A DNA stretch of 64,000 bases. Source: Streptomyces sp. B21-083. GTDB lineage: Bacteria; Actinomycetota; Actinomycetes; Streptomycetales; Streptomycetaceae. Position 1 is the stretch's first letter. Each line of letters starts with the position of its first letter. A program made the translations under genes and the position numbers. A model generated the notes under the pieces. That model searched no databases. It worked only from the letters and a program-made list of their open reading frames with translations, and had not been told where the DNA came from. Shown one piece after another: positions 1-8,659 of this stretch. Location of the stretch: assembly GCF_036898825.1 (NCBI RefSeq), contig NZ_JARUND010000001.1:682001-746000 (forward strand), written 5' to 3'.

Positions 1-1469
1 TGAGCCCGCGCGAGTCGATCACCGCGGGTGTGGCGATCATCTTCCAGACGCTGAGCGTGGTCGACGCGCTCACCGTCGCCGAGAACATCTTCCTCGGCCA
101 GGAGTGGACCCGGTACGGCCGGATCGACCGCCGCGCCCAGGACGAGGTCGCCGCCGGGCTCCTGGAACGGGTGGCGGCGACCTGCTCACCGCGCGACCGG
201 GTCGGCGAACTCCCCATGGGGCAGCGCCAGTTGGTGGAGATCGCCAAGGCGCTCAGCCGCAGCGCGTCGGTCCTGGTCCTCGACGAGCCGACCGCCGCCC
301 TGTCCGCCGCCGAGAGCGACGCCCTCGCGGAGCGGGTCGAGGATCTGCGCGCCCAGGGACTGGCCATCGTCTACGTCACCCATCTGCTGGCGGAGGTCGA
401 ACGGCTCGCGGACGCGGTCACCGTCCTGCGCGACGGCCGGGTCACCCATCACGCGGTGGGCGCCGGACAGCGCCGACGGGAACTGGTCGCCGCCATCGCC
501 GGAAGGCCGCCCGGCCCGCCTGCCGAGCGTCGGCCGCTCGGCACCGATTCCCCCGGTCCCGATCACCGTTCCACCACAGACACCACACCCCGCGCCACCA
601 ACTCCCCCGCCTCTCCAGTGGCGCGGGGTGTGGGCTCCCCCGACGGAGTCCTGGAACTGGAGGGCCTGTGCGGCCCCGGCTTCGGACCCGTCACCCTCAC
701 CGTGGGCAGCGGTGAACGCGTCGGCCTGTACGGGCTCATCGGTTCCGGTCGTACGCGCGTCCTGGAGACGCTGTACGGCAGGCGCCGCGCGTCCGGCGGC
801 ACCGTGCGGGTCGGTGACCGTACCGTCAGGGCCCTCCGGCCCGGCGACGCGCTGGCCGCCGGCATCGCCCTCGTACCGGCGGACCGGCGCAGACAGGGAC
901 TGTTCCCGGCGCTGAGCGCCCGGGACAACGCGCTGCTTCCGGCGGTGCGCCCCCTTGCCCGGTACGGCGTACGGGCACTCGGCGCCGAGCGGCGGGTGTT
1001 CGACGCGCTGGCCGGGGCGGTGGGCCTGCGCCCGGTGCGGCCCCGGCTGCCCGCGGCCTCGTTCTCCGGCGGCAACCAGCAGAAACTGGTCCTCGGCCGG
1101 TGGATCAACGATTCCCGGGACGTCCGCGTGCTGCTCCTCGACGAGCCGACCCAGGGCGTCGACGTAGGGGCCCGGCAGGAGATCTACCAGGTCGTGCGCT
1201 CACTCGCCGCCGACCGGGGCACAGCCGTGCTGTTCGCGTCCAGTGACCCGGAGGAGATCGTCGCGCTCGCCGACCGCTGCCTCGTCGTCGCCGGCGGCCG
1301 GGTCGTGGGTGAACTGTCCGGAACCGAACTCACCGAGGAGGCCCTGCTGTCGGCCGTGCACGACGCCTCCGCCGGCCTCGTCGATTTCACCGACCACTCG
1401 GGCAGCCCGGACAGCCCGGACGCCACTCCCGCGCACCAGCGGTCCGCCCCCGCCGAAGGAGCAGTATGA
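1..1469 (+). CDS. Sugar ABC transporter ATP-binding protein (RbsA/MglA type), 5' end missing
   Basis: This is the double ATPase subunit of a ribose/galactose-type importer. The reading frame is open from the window edge, so the start and the first Walker A lie outside. Residues seen begin just before the first Q-loop (IIFQ). Domain 1 has the MGQRQ signature and a LDEPTAAL Walker B. Domain 2 has a degenerate Walker A (GLIGSGRT, Lys replaced by Arg), a SGGNQQK signature and LLLDEPTQGVDVG. This asymmetry is normal for the family. An unusually long Pro/Thr/Ser linker (about 40 residues) joins the two halves. The stop overlaps the permease start (ATGA), so the pair is translationally coupled. The substrate cannot be read from the sequence. 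Confidence 0.93.
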   Translation, partial: SPRESITAGVAIIFQTLSVVDALTVAENIFLGQEWTRYGRIDRRAQDEVAAGLLERVAATCSPRDRVGELPMGQRQLVEIAKALSRSASVLVLDEPTAALSAAESDALAERVEDLRAQGLAIVYVTHLLAEVERLADAVTVLRDGRVTHHAVGAGQRRRELVAAIAGRPPGPPAERRPLGTDSPGPDHRSTTDTTPRATNSPASPVARGVGSPDGVLELEGLCGPGFGPVTLTVGSGERVGLYGLIGSGRTRVLETLYGRRRASGGTVRVGDRTVRALRPGDALAAGIALVPADRRRQGLFPALSARDNALLPAVRPLARYGVRALGAERRVFDALAGAVGLRPVRPRLPAASFSGGNQQKLVLGRWINDSRDVRVLLLDEPTQGVDVGARQEIYQVVRSLAADRGTAVLFASSDPEEIVALADRCLVVAGGRVVGELSGTELTEEALLSAVHDASAGLVDFTDHSGSPDSPDATPAHQRSAPAEGAV

Positions 1470-2446
1470 CCACCGCCGACTCCGTCCTCGTGCGCCCGCG
1501 CGCCCTCGCCGTAGGCGGTCTCGGCACCGTGCGACGGCATCCACTGATCCTGGTGCTGGCCGTGATGGTGCTGGTGTTCCAGGTGTCCACGGGGAGTTTC
1601 CTCGACCCGGCCAATCTGCGCGGGATCGCCACCGACGCGGCGACCCTCGCCATCGTCGCCGTGCCGCTCGCGCTGCTGGTGATCAGCGGGTATCTCGATC
1701 TGTCCGTCGGTTCGACGCTCGCCCTCGGCGGACTGGTCGCCGGCCGGCTGGCCGGTCAGGGGCAGTCACCGGTCGTCGCCGTGCTGGGCGGCCTGGCCGC
1801 CGGGGCCGCGGTCGGTGCCGTGAACGGCGTGCTGTGCTGCTACTTCGGGCTGTCGGCGTTCATCGTGACGCTGGGCATGCTGACCGCCGTACGCGGGCTC
1901 GCGCAGCAGCTCTTCCCGTTGCCGCTCAGCGGGTTCGGCGCCGGGTTCGCGTGGCTCGGCGGGTCGCGGATCGCCGGGATCGCGGCGCCGGTCGTCATCG
2001 CGGCGGTCGTACTGGTCGCGGGCGCCCTGTTCCTGGCGCTCACGCCGGCCGGGCGGCACGTCTTCGCGATCGGCGTCAACCGGGAGGCCGCGTATCTGTC
2101 CGGCATCAGCATCCGGCGTACGCCTTTCGCGCTCTTCGTCGTCACCGGGGTGGCCGCCGCGCTCGCCGGGGCCATCAAGGCGTCCGTGCTGGACAGCGCG
2201 GTCGGCGGGACCTCGGGAGCCGGGTTCGAGCTGACCGTGCTGACCGCCGTACTGCTGGGCGGGGTCGCGCTGAGCGGTGGTTCGGGGTCGGTCCTCGGCG
2301 TGCTGCTGGGCGTGCTGTTCCTCGGCAGCCTGCAGAACGGCCTGACACTGCTCGACGTGCCCACCTTCTGGCAGCAGATGGCGCAGGGGACCGCTCTGGT
2401 GGCGGGCGCCGCGCTCGCCCACTTCGCGCCCCGGGCGGCCCGGTGA
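1466..2446 (+). CDS. Sugar ABC transporter permease (RbsC type)
   Basis: Membrane subunit of the same importer, 326 aa, the usual length for the BPD_transp_2 (RbsC/XylH/MglC) family. It has about nine hydrophobic segments and the family signature around LVISGYLDLSVGS (residues 70-85). The ATG overlaps the ATPase stop by four bases. The periplasmic binding protein was not found downstream and presumably lies upstream of the window. The stop is in turn overlapped by a small GTG ORF (GTGA), which continues the coupled operon into the amidohydrolase. Confidence 0.93.
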   Translation: MTTADSVLVRPRALAVGGLGTVRRHPLILVLAVMVLVFQVSTGSFLDPANLRGIATDAATLAIVAVPLALLVISGYLDLSVGSTLALGGLVAGRLAGQGQSPVVAVLGGLAAGAAVGAVNGVLCCYFGLSAFIVTLGMLTAVRGLAQQLFPLPLSGFGAGFAWLGGSRIAGIAAPVVIAAVVLVAGALFLALTPAGRHVFAIGVNREAAYLSGISIRRTPFALFVVTGVAAALAGAIKASVLDSAVGGTSGAGFELTVLTAVLLGGVALSGGSGSVLGVLLGVLFLGSLQNGLTLLDVPTFWQQMAQGTALVAGAALAHFAPRAAR

Positions 2447-2571
2447 ACCCTCCTACCGACCTGTCGGCTGTGAACGCGGTCAACACCATTGGGGCCGCGA
2501 ACTCCATCAACACTGTGAACGCCACGAACACTGCGACCCCTGTGAACTCCGTGAAAGAGGTTTCCGCGTGA
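2443..2571 (+). CDS. Small Asn/Val/Thr-rich ORF bridging permease and amidohydrolase
   Basis: A 42-codon GTG-started frame fills exactly the gap between the permease and the amidohydrolase. Its GTG overlaps the permease stop (GTGA, 2443-2446) and its stop overlaps the amidohydrolase GTG (GTGA, 2568-2571). The peptide is built of degenerate V-N/N-T units (eight Asn in 42 residues), and the DNA contains recurrent gtgaac motifs. It may be a coupling ORF that carries ribosomes across the gap, or a degenerate repeat that happens to stay open. No family is recognised. Confidence 0.4.
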   Translation: MNPPTDLSAVNAVNTIGAANSINTVNATNTATPVNSVKEVSA

Positions 2572-4268
2572 GCGACAGCGCTCCCACCCTGATCCTGACC
2601 GGTGGTCAGGTCCTCACCGTCGACGGCGACTTCACCGTGGCGGAAGGCGTCGCCGTGCGCGGCCGGGACATCGTCGCCGTCGGGACCGACGCCGAGGTGC
2701 GCCCGCTCGCCGGCCCGGACACCCGCGTCGTCGAACTGGACGGACGTACGGTCCTGCCCGGCATCAACGACTCGCATCTGCACGGGGCCGCCTACGGTAT
2801 GACGAAGCCGCCCTTCGCCATCGACGTCGGCCATCCGACCGTCGGATCGATCGCCGACATCGCCGGGGTCGTGCGGCGGGCGGTGCGGGAGGCGCCGCCC
2901 GGTGCGTGGGTGGTCGGGCTGGGCTGGGACCCCGGATATCTGGCGGAGTGCCTCGCCGACCCACGGCGGTTCCCACACCGCGAGGATCTGGACTCGGTCG
3001 CGCCGGACCACCCGGTCTGTCTGACCGACTTCTCCTCCCACATGGCGTGGCTCAACACCGCGGCGCTGCGTGCGTGCGGGATCGACGCGGACAGTACGGC
3101 GCCGGGCGGCGGTGTCATCGACCTCGGCGCGGACGGGCAGCCCACCGGCATCCTGCGCGAGGCCGCCCAGGGACTCGTGCAGGCCGGCCTCCCCTCCCCC
3201 ACCGTCGCCGAGCGCCGCCGGGCCATCCAGGGGGTCGTCCGGGAGCTGCACTCGCGCGGGATCACCAGCTACACCGAGCCGGGTCTCGGGCCGGGCGGTG
3301 CCGGGACCTTCTTCGGCGGACTGAGCACCGACAACTGGACGGCGTACGCGGAACTGGCCGCGGAAGGTGAGCTGGACGCCCGGATCAGCGTGCTGCTCCT
3401 GCCCGCGCCGATGGGCGGCTCCGCCGACGACGTACGCAAGGGCCTCGCCGAACTGCGCCGGCCGGAGTCGGCCGACCCCCGGCTCCTCAACGCCATCGGC
3501 GTCAAGATCTTCGCCGACGGGGTGCCGCCGAACCGTACGGCCTGGATGAACGACCCGTATCCCGAGGGCGGTCACGGCGCGCTGTGCGTGCACGGATCGA
3601 CACCAGCGCTGCAGGTGGACGAGTTGCGCGAGATGATCCGGGTCGCGCACGAGGCCGGATTCCAGCTCGGCGTACACGTCACGGGCGACCGGGCGATCGA
3701 CACCGTCGTCGACGCGTTCCTCGACGCCGAGACCGCCGCACCCCGCGCCGACGCCCGGCACTACGTCATCCACGGCGACTTCATCGGCCCCGACAGCCTG
3801 GCGAAACTGGCGGCGCACGGATACGGGGTCAACATGAACCCCGCCATCAAGTGGACCATCTCCGACCTGATGGACGAGGTCGTGGGACCCGCCCGGTCGG
3901 CGTACCAGTGGCCGGTGCGGTCGGCGATCGAGGCCGGGGTGCGGGTGTGCGCGAGTTCCGACGCGCCGATCACCAGGCCGGACTGGCGTCAGGGGGTGGC
4001 CGCGATGCTGCTGCGCGAGTCGAAGGCCAGCGGCCGGCCCAGCGGCCCCGAGCAGTGCGTGACGCTCGCCGAGGCTCTCCGCGCCTACACGGCCACCCCG
4101 GCTTGGCAGGACTTCGCGGACGACTGGAAGGGCACCATCGAGCCGGGCTCGGTCGCGGACCTGTGCGTCCTGGACCGCCCCCTGCTCGGTCTTGACCCGC
4201 ACGACATCACCGGGGTCGAGGTGGACCTCACGGTGTTCGACGGACGGGTGGTCTTCGAGCGGGGCTGA
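2568..4268 (+). CDS. Amidohydrolase family protein (YtcJ-like metal-dependent hydrolase)
   Basis: Product of 566 aa, typical of the YtcJ/Amidohydro_3 family (N-substituted formamide deformylase-like enzymes that cleave amide or cyclic C-N bonds). The N-terminal composite domain ends in GRTVLPGINDSHLHG, giving the metal-binding HxH. Later metal/catalytic landmarks are GVHVTGDRA (about residue 370), the YVIHGD strand and the SSDAPI aspartate near residue 465. It is probably cytoplasmic, as no signal peptide is seen. Its position behind a sugar-type importer suggests it processes the imported compound; the substrate is not known. Confidence 0.88.
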   Translation: MSDSAPTLILTGGQVLTVDGDFTVAEGVAVRGRDIVAVGTDAEVRPLAGPDTRVVELDGRTVLPGINDSHLHGAAYGMTKPPFAIDVGHPTVGSIADIAGVVRRAVREAPPGAWVVGLGWDPGYLAECLADPRRFPHREDLDSVAPDHPVCLTDFSSHMAWLNTAALRACGIDADSTAPGGGVIDLGADGQPTGILREAAQGLVQAGLPSPTVAERRRAIQGVVRELHSRGITSYTEPGLGPGGAGTFFGGLSTDNWTAYAELAAEGELDARISVLLLPAPMGGSADDVRKGLAELRRPESADPRLLNAIGVKIFADGVPPNRTAWMNDPYPEGGHGALCVHGSTPALQVDELREMIRVAHEAGFQLGVHVTGDRAIDTVVDAFLDAETAAPRADARHYVIHGDFIGPDSLAKLAAHGYGVNMNPAIKWTISDLMDEVVGPARSAYQWPVRSAIEAGVRVCASSDAPITRPDWRQGVAAMLLRESKASGRPSGPEQCVTLAEALRAYTATPAWQDFADDWKGTIEPGSVADLCVLDRPLLGLDPHDITGVEVDLTVFDGRVVFERG

Positions 4269-4308
4269 CCCCTCCGCCGGGCGGCTGATGATTCGGCAAC
4301 CGACCGAT

Positions 4309-4355
4309 GGGGGGGGGAGGGCACTCAGTTCCCCATAAGGAGCGCACTGAGTGCC
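4309..4355 (+). promoter_or_regulatory. G9 tract and inverted-repeat operator upstream of the TetR gene
   Basis: A run of nine G (4309-4317) is followed by a 10-bp inverted repeat, GGCACTCAGT (4320-4329) and ACTGAGTGCC (4346-4355). The right half is itself a perfect odd palindrome, GCACTGAGTGC (4344-4354). The same CACTGAGTG core recurs upstream of the next gene (5136-5144). TetR-family repressors usually autoregulate through such palindromes, so this is the likely operator of the adjacent regulator. Confidence 0.65.
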
Positions 4356-4387
4356 ATCAGCCTCGATCGGATGCTAGTTTCCCGACC

Positions 4388-5110
4388 ATGACCAAACCGC
4401 CCATGCGGGACGCCCTGGTCGCGGCGGCCTTCCAGCTGTTTCTGGAGCGGGGCTACGAGCAGACCACCGTGGACGACATCGTGGCGCTGGCCGGCGTCGG
4501 GCGGCGGTCGTTCTTCCGCTACTTCCCGTCCAAGGAGGACGTGGTCTTCCCCGACCACGAGCGGTGCCTGGCCGACATGACGGCCTACCTGGCCGACAGC
4601 CCCGGGGACGCGGAACCGGTCGGGCGGGTGTGCGCCGCCGCCCGCATGGTGCTGCTCATGTACGCCGAGAACCCGGCCTTCTCCGTCCAGCGCTACCGGC
4701 TCACCAAGAAGGTCCCCGGGCTGCGCGCCTCCGAACTGTCGGTGGTCTGGCGGTACGAGCGCGCCCTGGCCGCGTATCTGCGTGAGCGTTTCGCCGGCCG
4801 GCCCGACGGGACGCTCCAGGCCGACGTGATCGCGGCGGCCGTCGTCGCGGCCCACAACAACGCGCTGCGCTCCTGGCTGCGCTCGGACGGACACGGCGAC
4901 GCGACCACGGCCGTCGACCACGCCCTGGACTATGTGAAGTCTGCGTTCGGCGCCCCGCCCGCGCCCCCCGAACAGGACGAGCCCCGCCCCGGGCCCGGCT
5001 CCGGCTCCGGCTCCGAGGACGTGGTGGTCGTCGTCTCGCGGCGCGGGGCGCCGATGTGGCGGGTCGTTCAGGAGATCGAGTCCTTGCTGGAAACCCCACG
5101 CGAAAATTGA
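4388..5110 (+). CDS. TetR family transcriptional regulator
   Basis: The 240-aa product starts at ATG 4388; an earlier in-frame ATG at 4307 would run through the operator and is rejected. The N-terminal helix-turn-helix reads AAFQLFLERGYEQTTVDDIV then GVGRRSFFRYFPSKEDVVF, a standard TetR_N domain at residues 8-60. The C-terminal ligand domain resembles the group with an extended tail: the last 50 residues are a Pro/Gly-Ser-rich stretch followed by a charged helix (WRVVQEIESLLE). It probably represses itself and the downstream zinc-ribbon gene through the shared CACTGAGTG sites. The ligand is unknown. Confidence 0.9.
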   Translation: MTKPPMRDALVAAAFQLFLERGYEQTTVDDIVALAGVGRRSFFRYFPSKEDVVFPDHERCLADMTAYLADSPGDAEPVGRVCAAARMVLLMYAENPAFSVQRYRLTKKVPGLRASELSVVWRYERALAAYLRERFAGRPDGTLQADVIAAAVVAAHNNALRSWLRSDGHGDATTAVDHALDYVKSAFGAPPAPPEQDEPRPGPGSGSGSEDVVVVVSRRGAPMWRVVQEIESLLETPREN

Positions 5111-5135
5111 GGGTACGCAGTGCCTTTACGCATGA

Positions 5136-5152
5136 CACTGAGTGCCATACCC
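5136..5152 (+). promoter_or_regulatory. Second CACTGAGTG operator, upstream of the zinc-ribbon/OB-fold gene
   Basis: CACTGAGTG (5136-5144) repeats the core of the site at 4344-4354, and ACTGAGTGCCAT is shared base for base. It lies 75 bp before the GTG at 5219. A looser outer repeat, GGGTA (5111-5115) with TACCC (5148-5152), flanks it. Binding by the TetR protein encoded at 4388 is the simplest reading. Confidence 0.6.
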
Positions 5153-5218
5153 TGAAGCCGTGCACGGTGGCACGGCGAACCGCGCACTTCGGATTCAGGC
5201 CGAGCGCAGGGAGACACC

Positions 5219-5629
5219 GTGTACCACTCACCAGGCGCCACGCGTCCGATGGGCGCAGGCTCCGCCACCGGCCTGCTCGACGCCCCGGCCGACACGAACA
5301 CCCTGGTCTTCCAGCGCTGCGGCTGGTGCGCCACCGCGATGTACCACCGGCTGCTGTGCCCGGTCTGCGCGGGCAGCGACCTGCGCATGGAGCGCAGCGA
5401 GGGCACGGGCACGGTCCGGCACGCCACGGTGGTCAACCGGAACACCCCGGCCGCACGCAATGTGTCACTGGTCGAGATGACCGAGGGCTTCGTCGTACGC
5501 GGCCGGGTGATGGGCCCCGCCATCGGCATCCACGGCGGGGACCGGGTCCGGCTGGCCATGGCGAAGGACCCGGTGCGCGGCGAACCGGTGTTCCAGCTGC
5601 TGGACGAGCCGTACCGGGCCTGGATCTGA
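5219..5629 (+). CDS. Zinc-ribbon OB-fold protein (DUF35 family)
   Basis: A 136-aa protein with a rubredoxin-like zinc ribbon, Cys34-x2-Cys37 and Cys47-x2-Cys50, followed by an OB-fold half (GTVRHATVVNR, VVRGRVMG). This is the DUF35/YqgB arrangement of acyl-CoA-associated proteins that partner thiolases or ketosteroid aldolases. The GTG start is supported by CAGGGAGA six bases upstream. No thiolase or dehydrogenase partner sits beside it here, which is unusual. It is probably controlled by the preceding TetR regulator. Confidence 0.82.
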   Translation: MYHSPGATRPMGAGSATGLLDAPADTNTLVFQRCGWCATAMYHRLLCPVCAGSDLRMERSEGTGTVRHATVVNRNTPAARNVSLVEMTEGFVVRGRVMGPAIGIHGGDRVRLAMAKDPVRGEPVFQLLDEPYRAWI

Positions 5630-5811
5630 CGCTTCGTCACCAACCGTTGCGCTGAAGGCATCTACCCGTCCCGCATCGCCAACGCCCGCAGTACGCACCT
5701 CCATTGTCTCTCCTTCACAGGCAACCCACAGGTCCCTGAGCCCGTCCTTCGAGGCGAGAGGGGCCGTCGGAGATCCGGGGGCTCCTGACCAAGGGCCAGG
5801 AGGAGAGAGCA

Positions 5812-8601
5812 TTGCTACGTGCCGGGCGAATATGGGTCACCGCTGCGGCGGTAATCGCCGTGGTGGGAGGATCGCCAGGATGGGCGCAGGCGCAGCAGCC
5901 GACCAGCTCCGAGGTGACGGCCCGACAGCTGCCCTCTGACTGGACGTTCACCGGTGACGGTGCGGAACGGCAGCTCGTCTGGCGCTCCGGCAGACCATTG
6001 CCGATGGGTGACGCGCGCGTCGAGTTCTACGCGGGCGAGCGGCTGCTCGGCCGGCCGACGGCGGGGCAGGACGGCCGGACGTTCCGGCTTCCGCTGGAAG
6101 AGGCTCAGAAGCTCAGCGGCCTCAAGGGGACCAAGGCCGTCGAGGACCTGCAAGTACACGCCGGTGGGCGCCGGTTGGACGTGGCGGGACTCGCGGCGGT
6201 CCCGGACGGGCGCCGCGCCGCTGTCGCGCCGCCCGCCGCGGCGCCGGCCAATCCCGTGGACCCCGGCAAGCCGGGCTCGTACCGTACGGTCTCGGGCGAG
6301 TACACGCTCGACTCGGTGAAACTGCCCGGGATGCCCGTGCCGGTGGAGATGAAGGCCGTGGTGGTCGCCCCGACCGGGGCCACCGGCCGCAGGCCTCTCG
6401 CCCTGTTCCTGCACGGACGTCACTCCACCTGTTACAAGCCCGGCAGCACCGATGTCGACGGCGCGTGGCCCTGCCCGGCCGGGGAGAAGCAGATACCGAG
6501 CTACCGGGGATATCTTCGCGACCAGAAACTCCTGGCGTCCCAGGGCTATGTGACGGTGTCGATCTCCGCGAACGGCATCAACGCCCAGGACTCGGACCTT
6601 GAGGACGCCGGAGCCCAGGCCCGCTCCTCGCTCGTCCGGCAGCACCTCGCCCGCTGGGCGGGCTGGACCACGAACCGGCCCTCGGCACCGACGATCGTAC
6701 GGACCGCCCCGGCCGCCGACCTCTCACGAGTGCTGCTGGTCGGCCACTCGCGGGGCGGCGAGGGCGTCAATCGCGCCGCCATGGACAGCCTGTACCGGCC
6801 GCCGGCCGACCAGGACGGGGCCCCCGGCCCGGTGCGCTGGAACATCCGGGGCACCGTCCTCATCGGTCCGACGATCTTCGGTCAGAACCCGGTCGCCGAT
6901 GTGCCGTCGATGACGATCCTGCCCGGCTGCGACGGCGATGTGTCGGATCTCCAGGGCGAGTTGGCCTTGGACGGCACCCGCGGGATCAGCCGCGGCGCCG
7001 CCCTGCACAGCGCGGTCTACGTGATCGGCGCCAACCACAACTACTTCAACACCGAGTGGACGCCGGGGCAGGCGCAGGCACCGGCGGACGACGACTTCTA
7101 CTCGGACCCGAACGACCGGGACCCGGTGTGCGACGTGGGCACCAGGACCCGGCTGACCCCCGACCAGCAGCACAAGGCGGGCGCCTCCTACGTCGCGGCG
7201 GCGGCCCGGCTGTTCGTCGCCGGCGACGACCGGGTCCGTCCGCTGCTCGACGGCTCCGGCCTGCGGGCGCCGTCCGCCGATCCGGCGCGCGTCCTCACGC
7301 ACGCGGTGGGCGGAAACCGCTCGGCCGGCATCCTGCCGGACGGCGCGGTGACCGTGCAGGGCGGCGGCGGACGACTGTGCTCGGCGGTGGACGACCGTCC
7401 TTCGGTCAGGTGTCTGGCCCCGGACGCCGGCCAGTCCCCGCACTTCGCGAGCTGGGCGACGGAGCGGGAGGTCGGCCGCCGGGCGGTCGCCGTCAAGTGG
7501 TCACAGCCGGGTACCGCGGTACGGGTGACACCCGGGCGTCCGGTGTCCCTCGGCGACGCCAAGGCCCTCGCCCTGCGCGTCGTCGTGCCCCCGAACACCA
7601 CCGGGACGCAACTGGACGTGTCCGTCACCGACACCGCGGGCAAGCGCGCCACGCTCGGCCGGGTCCGCGTGGACGGACTGCCCGGCAGCAACCGGACGGC
7701 TTCGTACTGGGCGCGGGAGGTCCGCGTACCGCTGTCCGCCGCCGCTCGCGCCGGGGTCGATCTACGCAAGGTGAGGAGCGTGGAGCTGACTCCGCGCAGC
7801 CGTGCGGGACAGGCCTGGCTGATCGACACGTGGGGCTGGCGCCCCGGCACACCCGCGGTGCGCCCGGCCGCGCTGCCGCGCGTCGACCTCGGACAGCTGA
7901 CCGTCAAGGAGGGCGACTCCGGCACCCGGACCTACCGGGTTCCGGTCCGGATCACCGGGCAGGGAGGCGGCACGGTCCGCCTCTACGCCCAGAACCCCGG
8001 GACGGACACGATGACGAGCCGGCTGGTCACGGTGCGCCCCGGCGAGCAGAGCATCGACGTGCCGGTGACGGTGAAGGGCGACACCCTGTACGACTACGAC
8101 GTCCAGCGCAGCGTGTTCGTGAAGGCGGTGCGCGGTGCGGTCATCGGCTCGTACAGCGGTGGGGTGATCGTCGAGAACGACGATCCCGCGCCCACGGTCA
8201 CCATCACCCCGGTCGCGGACCGGGTCACCGAGGGCCGGCCGCTGACCTGGCGCGCGACACTGTCGGCGCCTTCCCGCGCCGATATGTACGCCTACCTCAA
8301 GGTGGTGCCGGTCACCGGCGGCGCGGAACTGTCCACCAAGGACGTCGACCCTGCATGGCTGATGGACGCCACCGGTGAATCACCGCTGCCGGAACGGCCG
8401 TTGTCCACGATCGACGGACTCTACCTTTACGCGGCAGTCCAGCCGGGTCAGTTGACCGCCGACGTGAACCTGCCGACGGTCGCGGACACGGTGGCCGAGC
8501 CGGAGGAGTCGGTGCGGCTGCGGCTGGCCGACTACGACGAGGAGACGGGAGAGCCGATCCCCGGGCCCGAGTTCACGGGCACCGTGCTCGACGCCTCGTA
8601 G
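5812..8601 (+). CDS. Secreted alpha/beta-hydrolase with C-terminal Calx-beta-like region
   Basis: The 929-aa product starts at TTG 5812, chosen for the AGGAGGAGA ribosome site five bases upstream. A signal peptide (MLRAGRIWVTAAAVIAVVGG, cleavage after AQA) shows export. Residues about 180-490 form an alpha/beta-hydrolase fold: LALFLHGRHSTCY for the oxyanion region and VGHSRGGEGV around Ser312 as nucleophile. The acid/His pair probably lies in the DGDVSDLQG and GANHNYFNTEW regions. Residues about 690-930 contain Calx-beta-like strands (VKEGDSGTRTYRVPV, GGVIVENDDPAP, VTEGRPLTWRATLSAP). Probably an extracellular esterase or lipase-like enzyme; the substrate is unknown. Confidence 0.85.
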   Translation: MLRAGRIWVTAAAVIAVVGGSPGWAQAQQPTSSEVTARQLPSDWTFTGDGAERQLVWRSGRPLPMGDARVEFYAGERLLGRPTAGQDGRTFRLPLEEAQKLSGLKGTKAVEDLQVHAGGRRLDVAGLAAVPDGRRAAVAPPAAAPANPVDPGKPGSYRTVSGEYTLDSVKLPGMPVPVEMKAVVVAPTGATGRRPLALFLHGRHSTCYKPGSTDVDGAWPCPAGEKQIPSYRGYLRDQKLLASQGYVTVSISANGINAQDSDLEDAGAQARSSLVRQHLARWAGWTTNRPSAPTIVRTAPAADLSRVLLVGHSRGGEGVNRAAMDSLYRPPADQDGAPGPVRWNIRGTVLIGPTIFGQNPVADVPSMTILPGCDGDVSDLQGELALDGTRGISRGAALHSAVYVIGANHNYFNTEWTPGQAQAPADDDFYSDPNDRDPVCDVGTRTRLTPDQQHKAGASYVAAAARLFVAGDDRVRPLLDGSGLRAPSADPARVLTHAVGGNRSAGILPDGAVTVQGGGGRLCSAVDDRPSVRCLAPDAGQSPHFASWATEREVGRRAVAVKWSQPGTAVRVTPGRPVSLGDAKALALRVVVPPNTTGTQLDVSVTDTAGKRATLGRVRVDGLPGSNRTASYWAREVRVPLSAAARAGVDLRKVRSVELTPRSRAGQAWLIDTWGWRPGTPAVRPAALPRVDLGQLTVKEGDSGTRTYRVPVRITGQGGGTVRLYAQNPGTDTMTSRLVTVRPGEQSIDVPVTVKGDTLYDYDVQRSVFVKAVRGAVIGSYSGGVIVENDDPAPTVTITPVADRVTEGRPLTWRATLSAPSRADMYAYLKVVPVTGGAELSTKDVDPAWLMDATGESPLPERPLSTIDGLYLYAAVQPGQLTADVNLPTVADTVAEPEESVRLRLADYDEETGEPIPGPEFTGTVLDAS

Positions 8602-8617
8602 AGGTGCGTCAGTGAGT

Positions 8618-8659
8618 GAGGGTGGGACCGCTGCCCCTGCGGGGTGCGGTCCCACCCTC
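8618..8659. terminator. Bidirectional hairpin terminator
   Basis: Perfect 14-bp arms GAGGGTGGGACCGC (8618-8631) and GCGGTCCCACCCTC (8646-8659) lie between two convergent genes, with an extra CCCC/GGGG pair in the loop. There is no U-tract, as usual for Streptomyces. Confidence 0.85.

Noticed and set aside
2175..4202. Long minus-strand frame opposite the amidohydrolase gene
   Set aside because: Antisense shadow of high-GC third-position bias; the translation is low-complexity Arg/Gly/Val/Asp without domains. The plus-strand frame has clear amidohydrolase motifs.
4307..4387. Earlier start for the TetR gene
   Set aside because: The added 27 codons run through the G tract and operator and are not part of the TetR domain.
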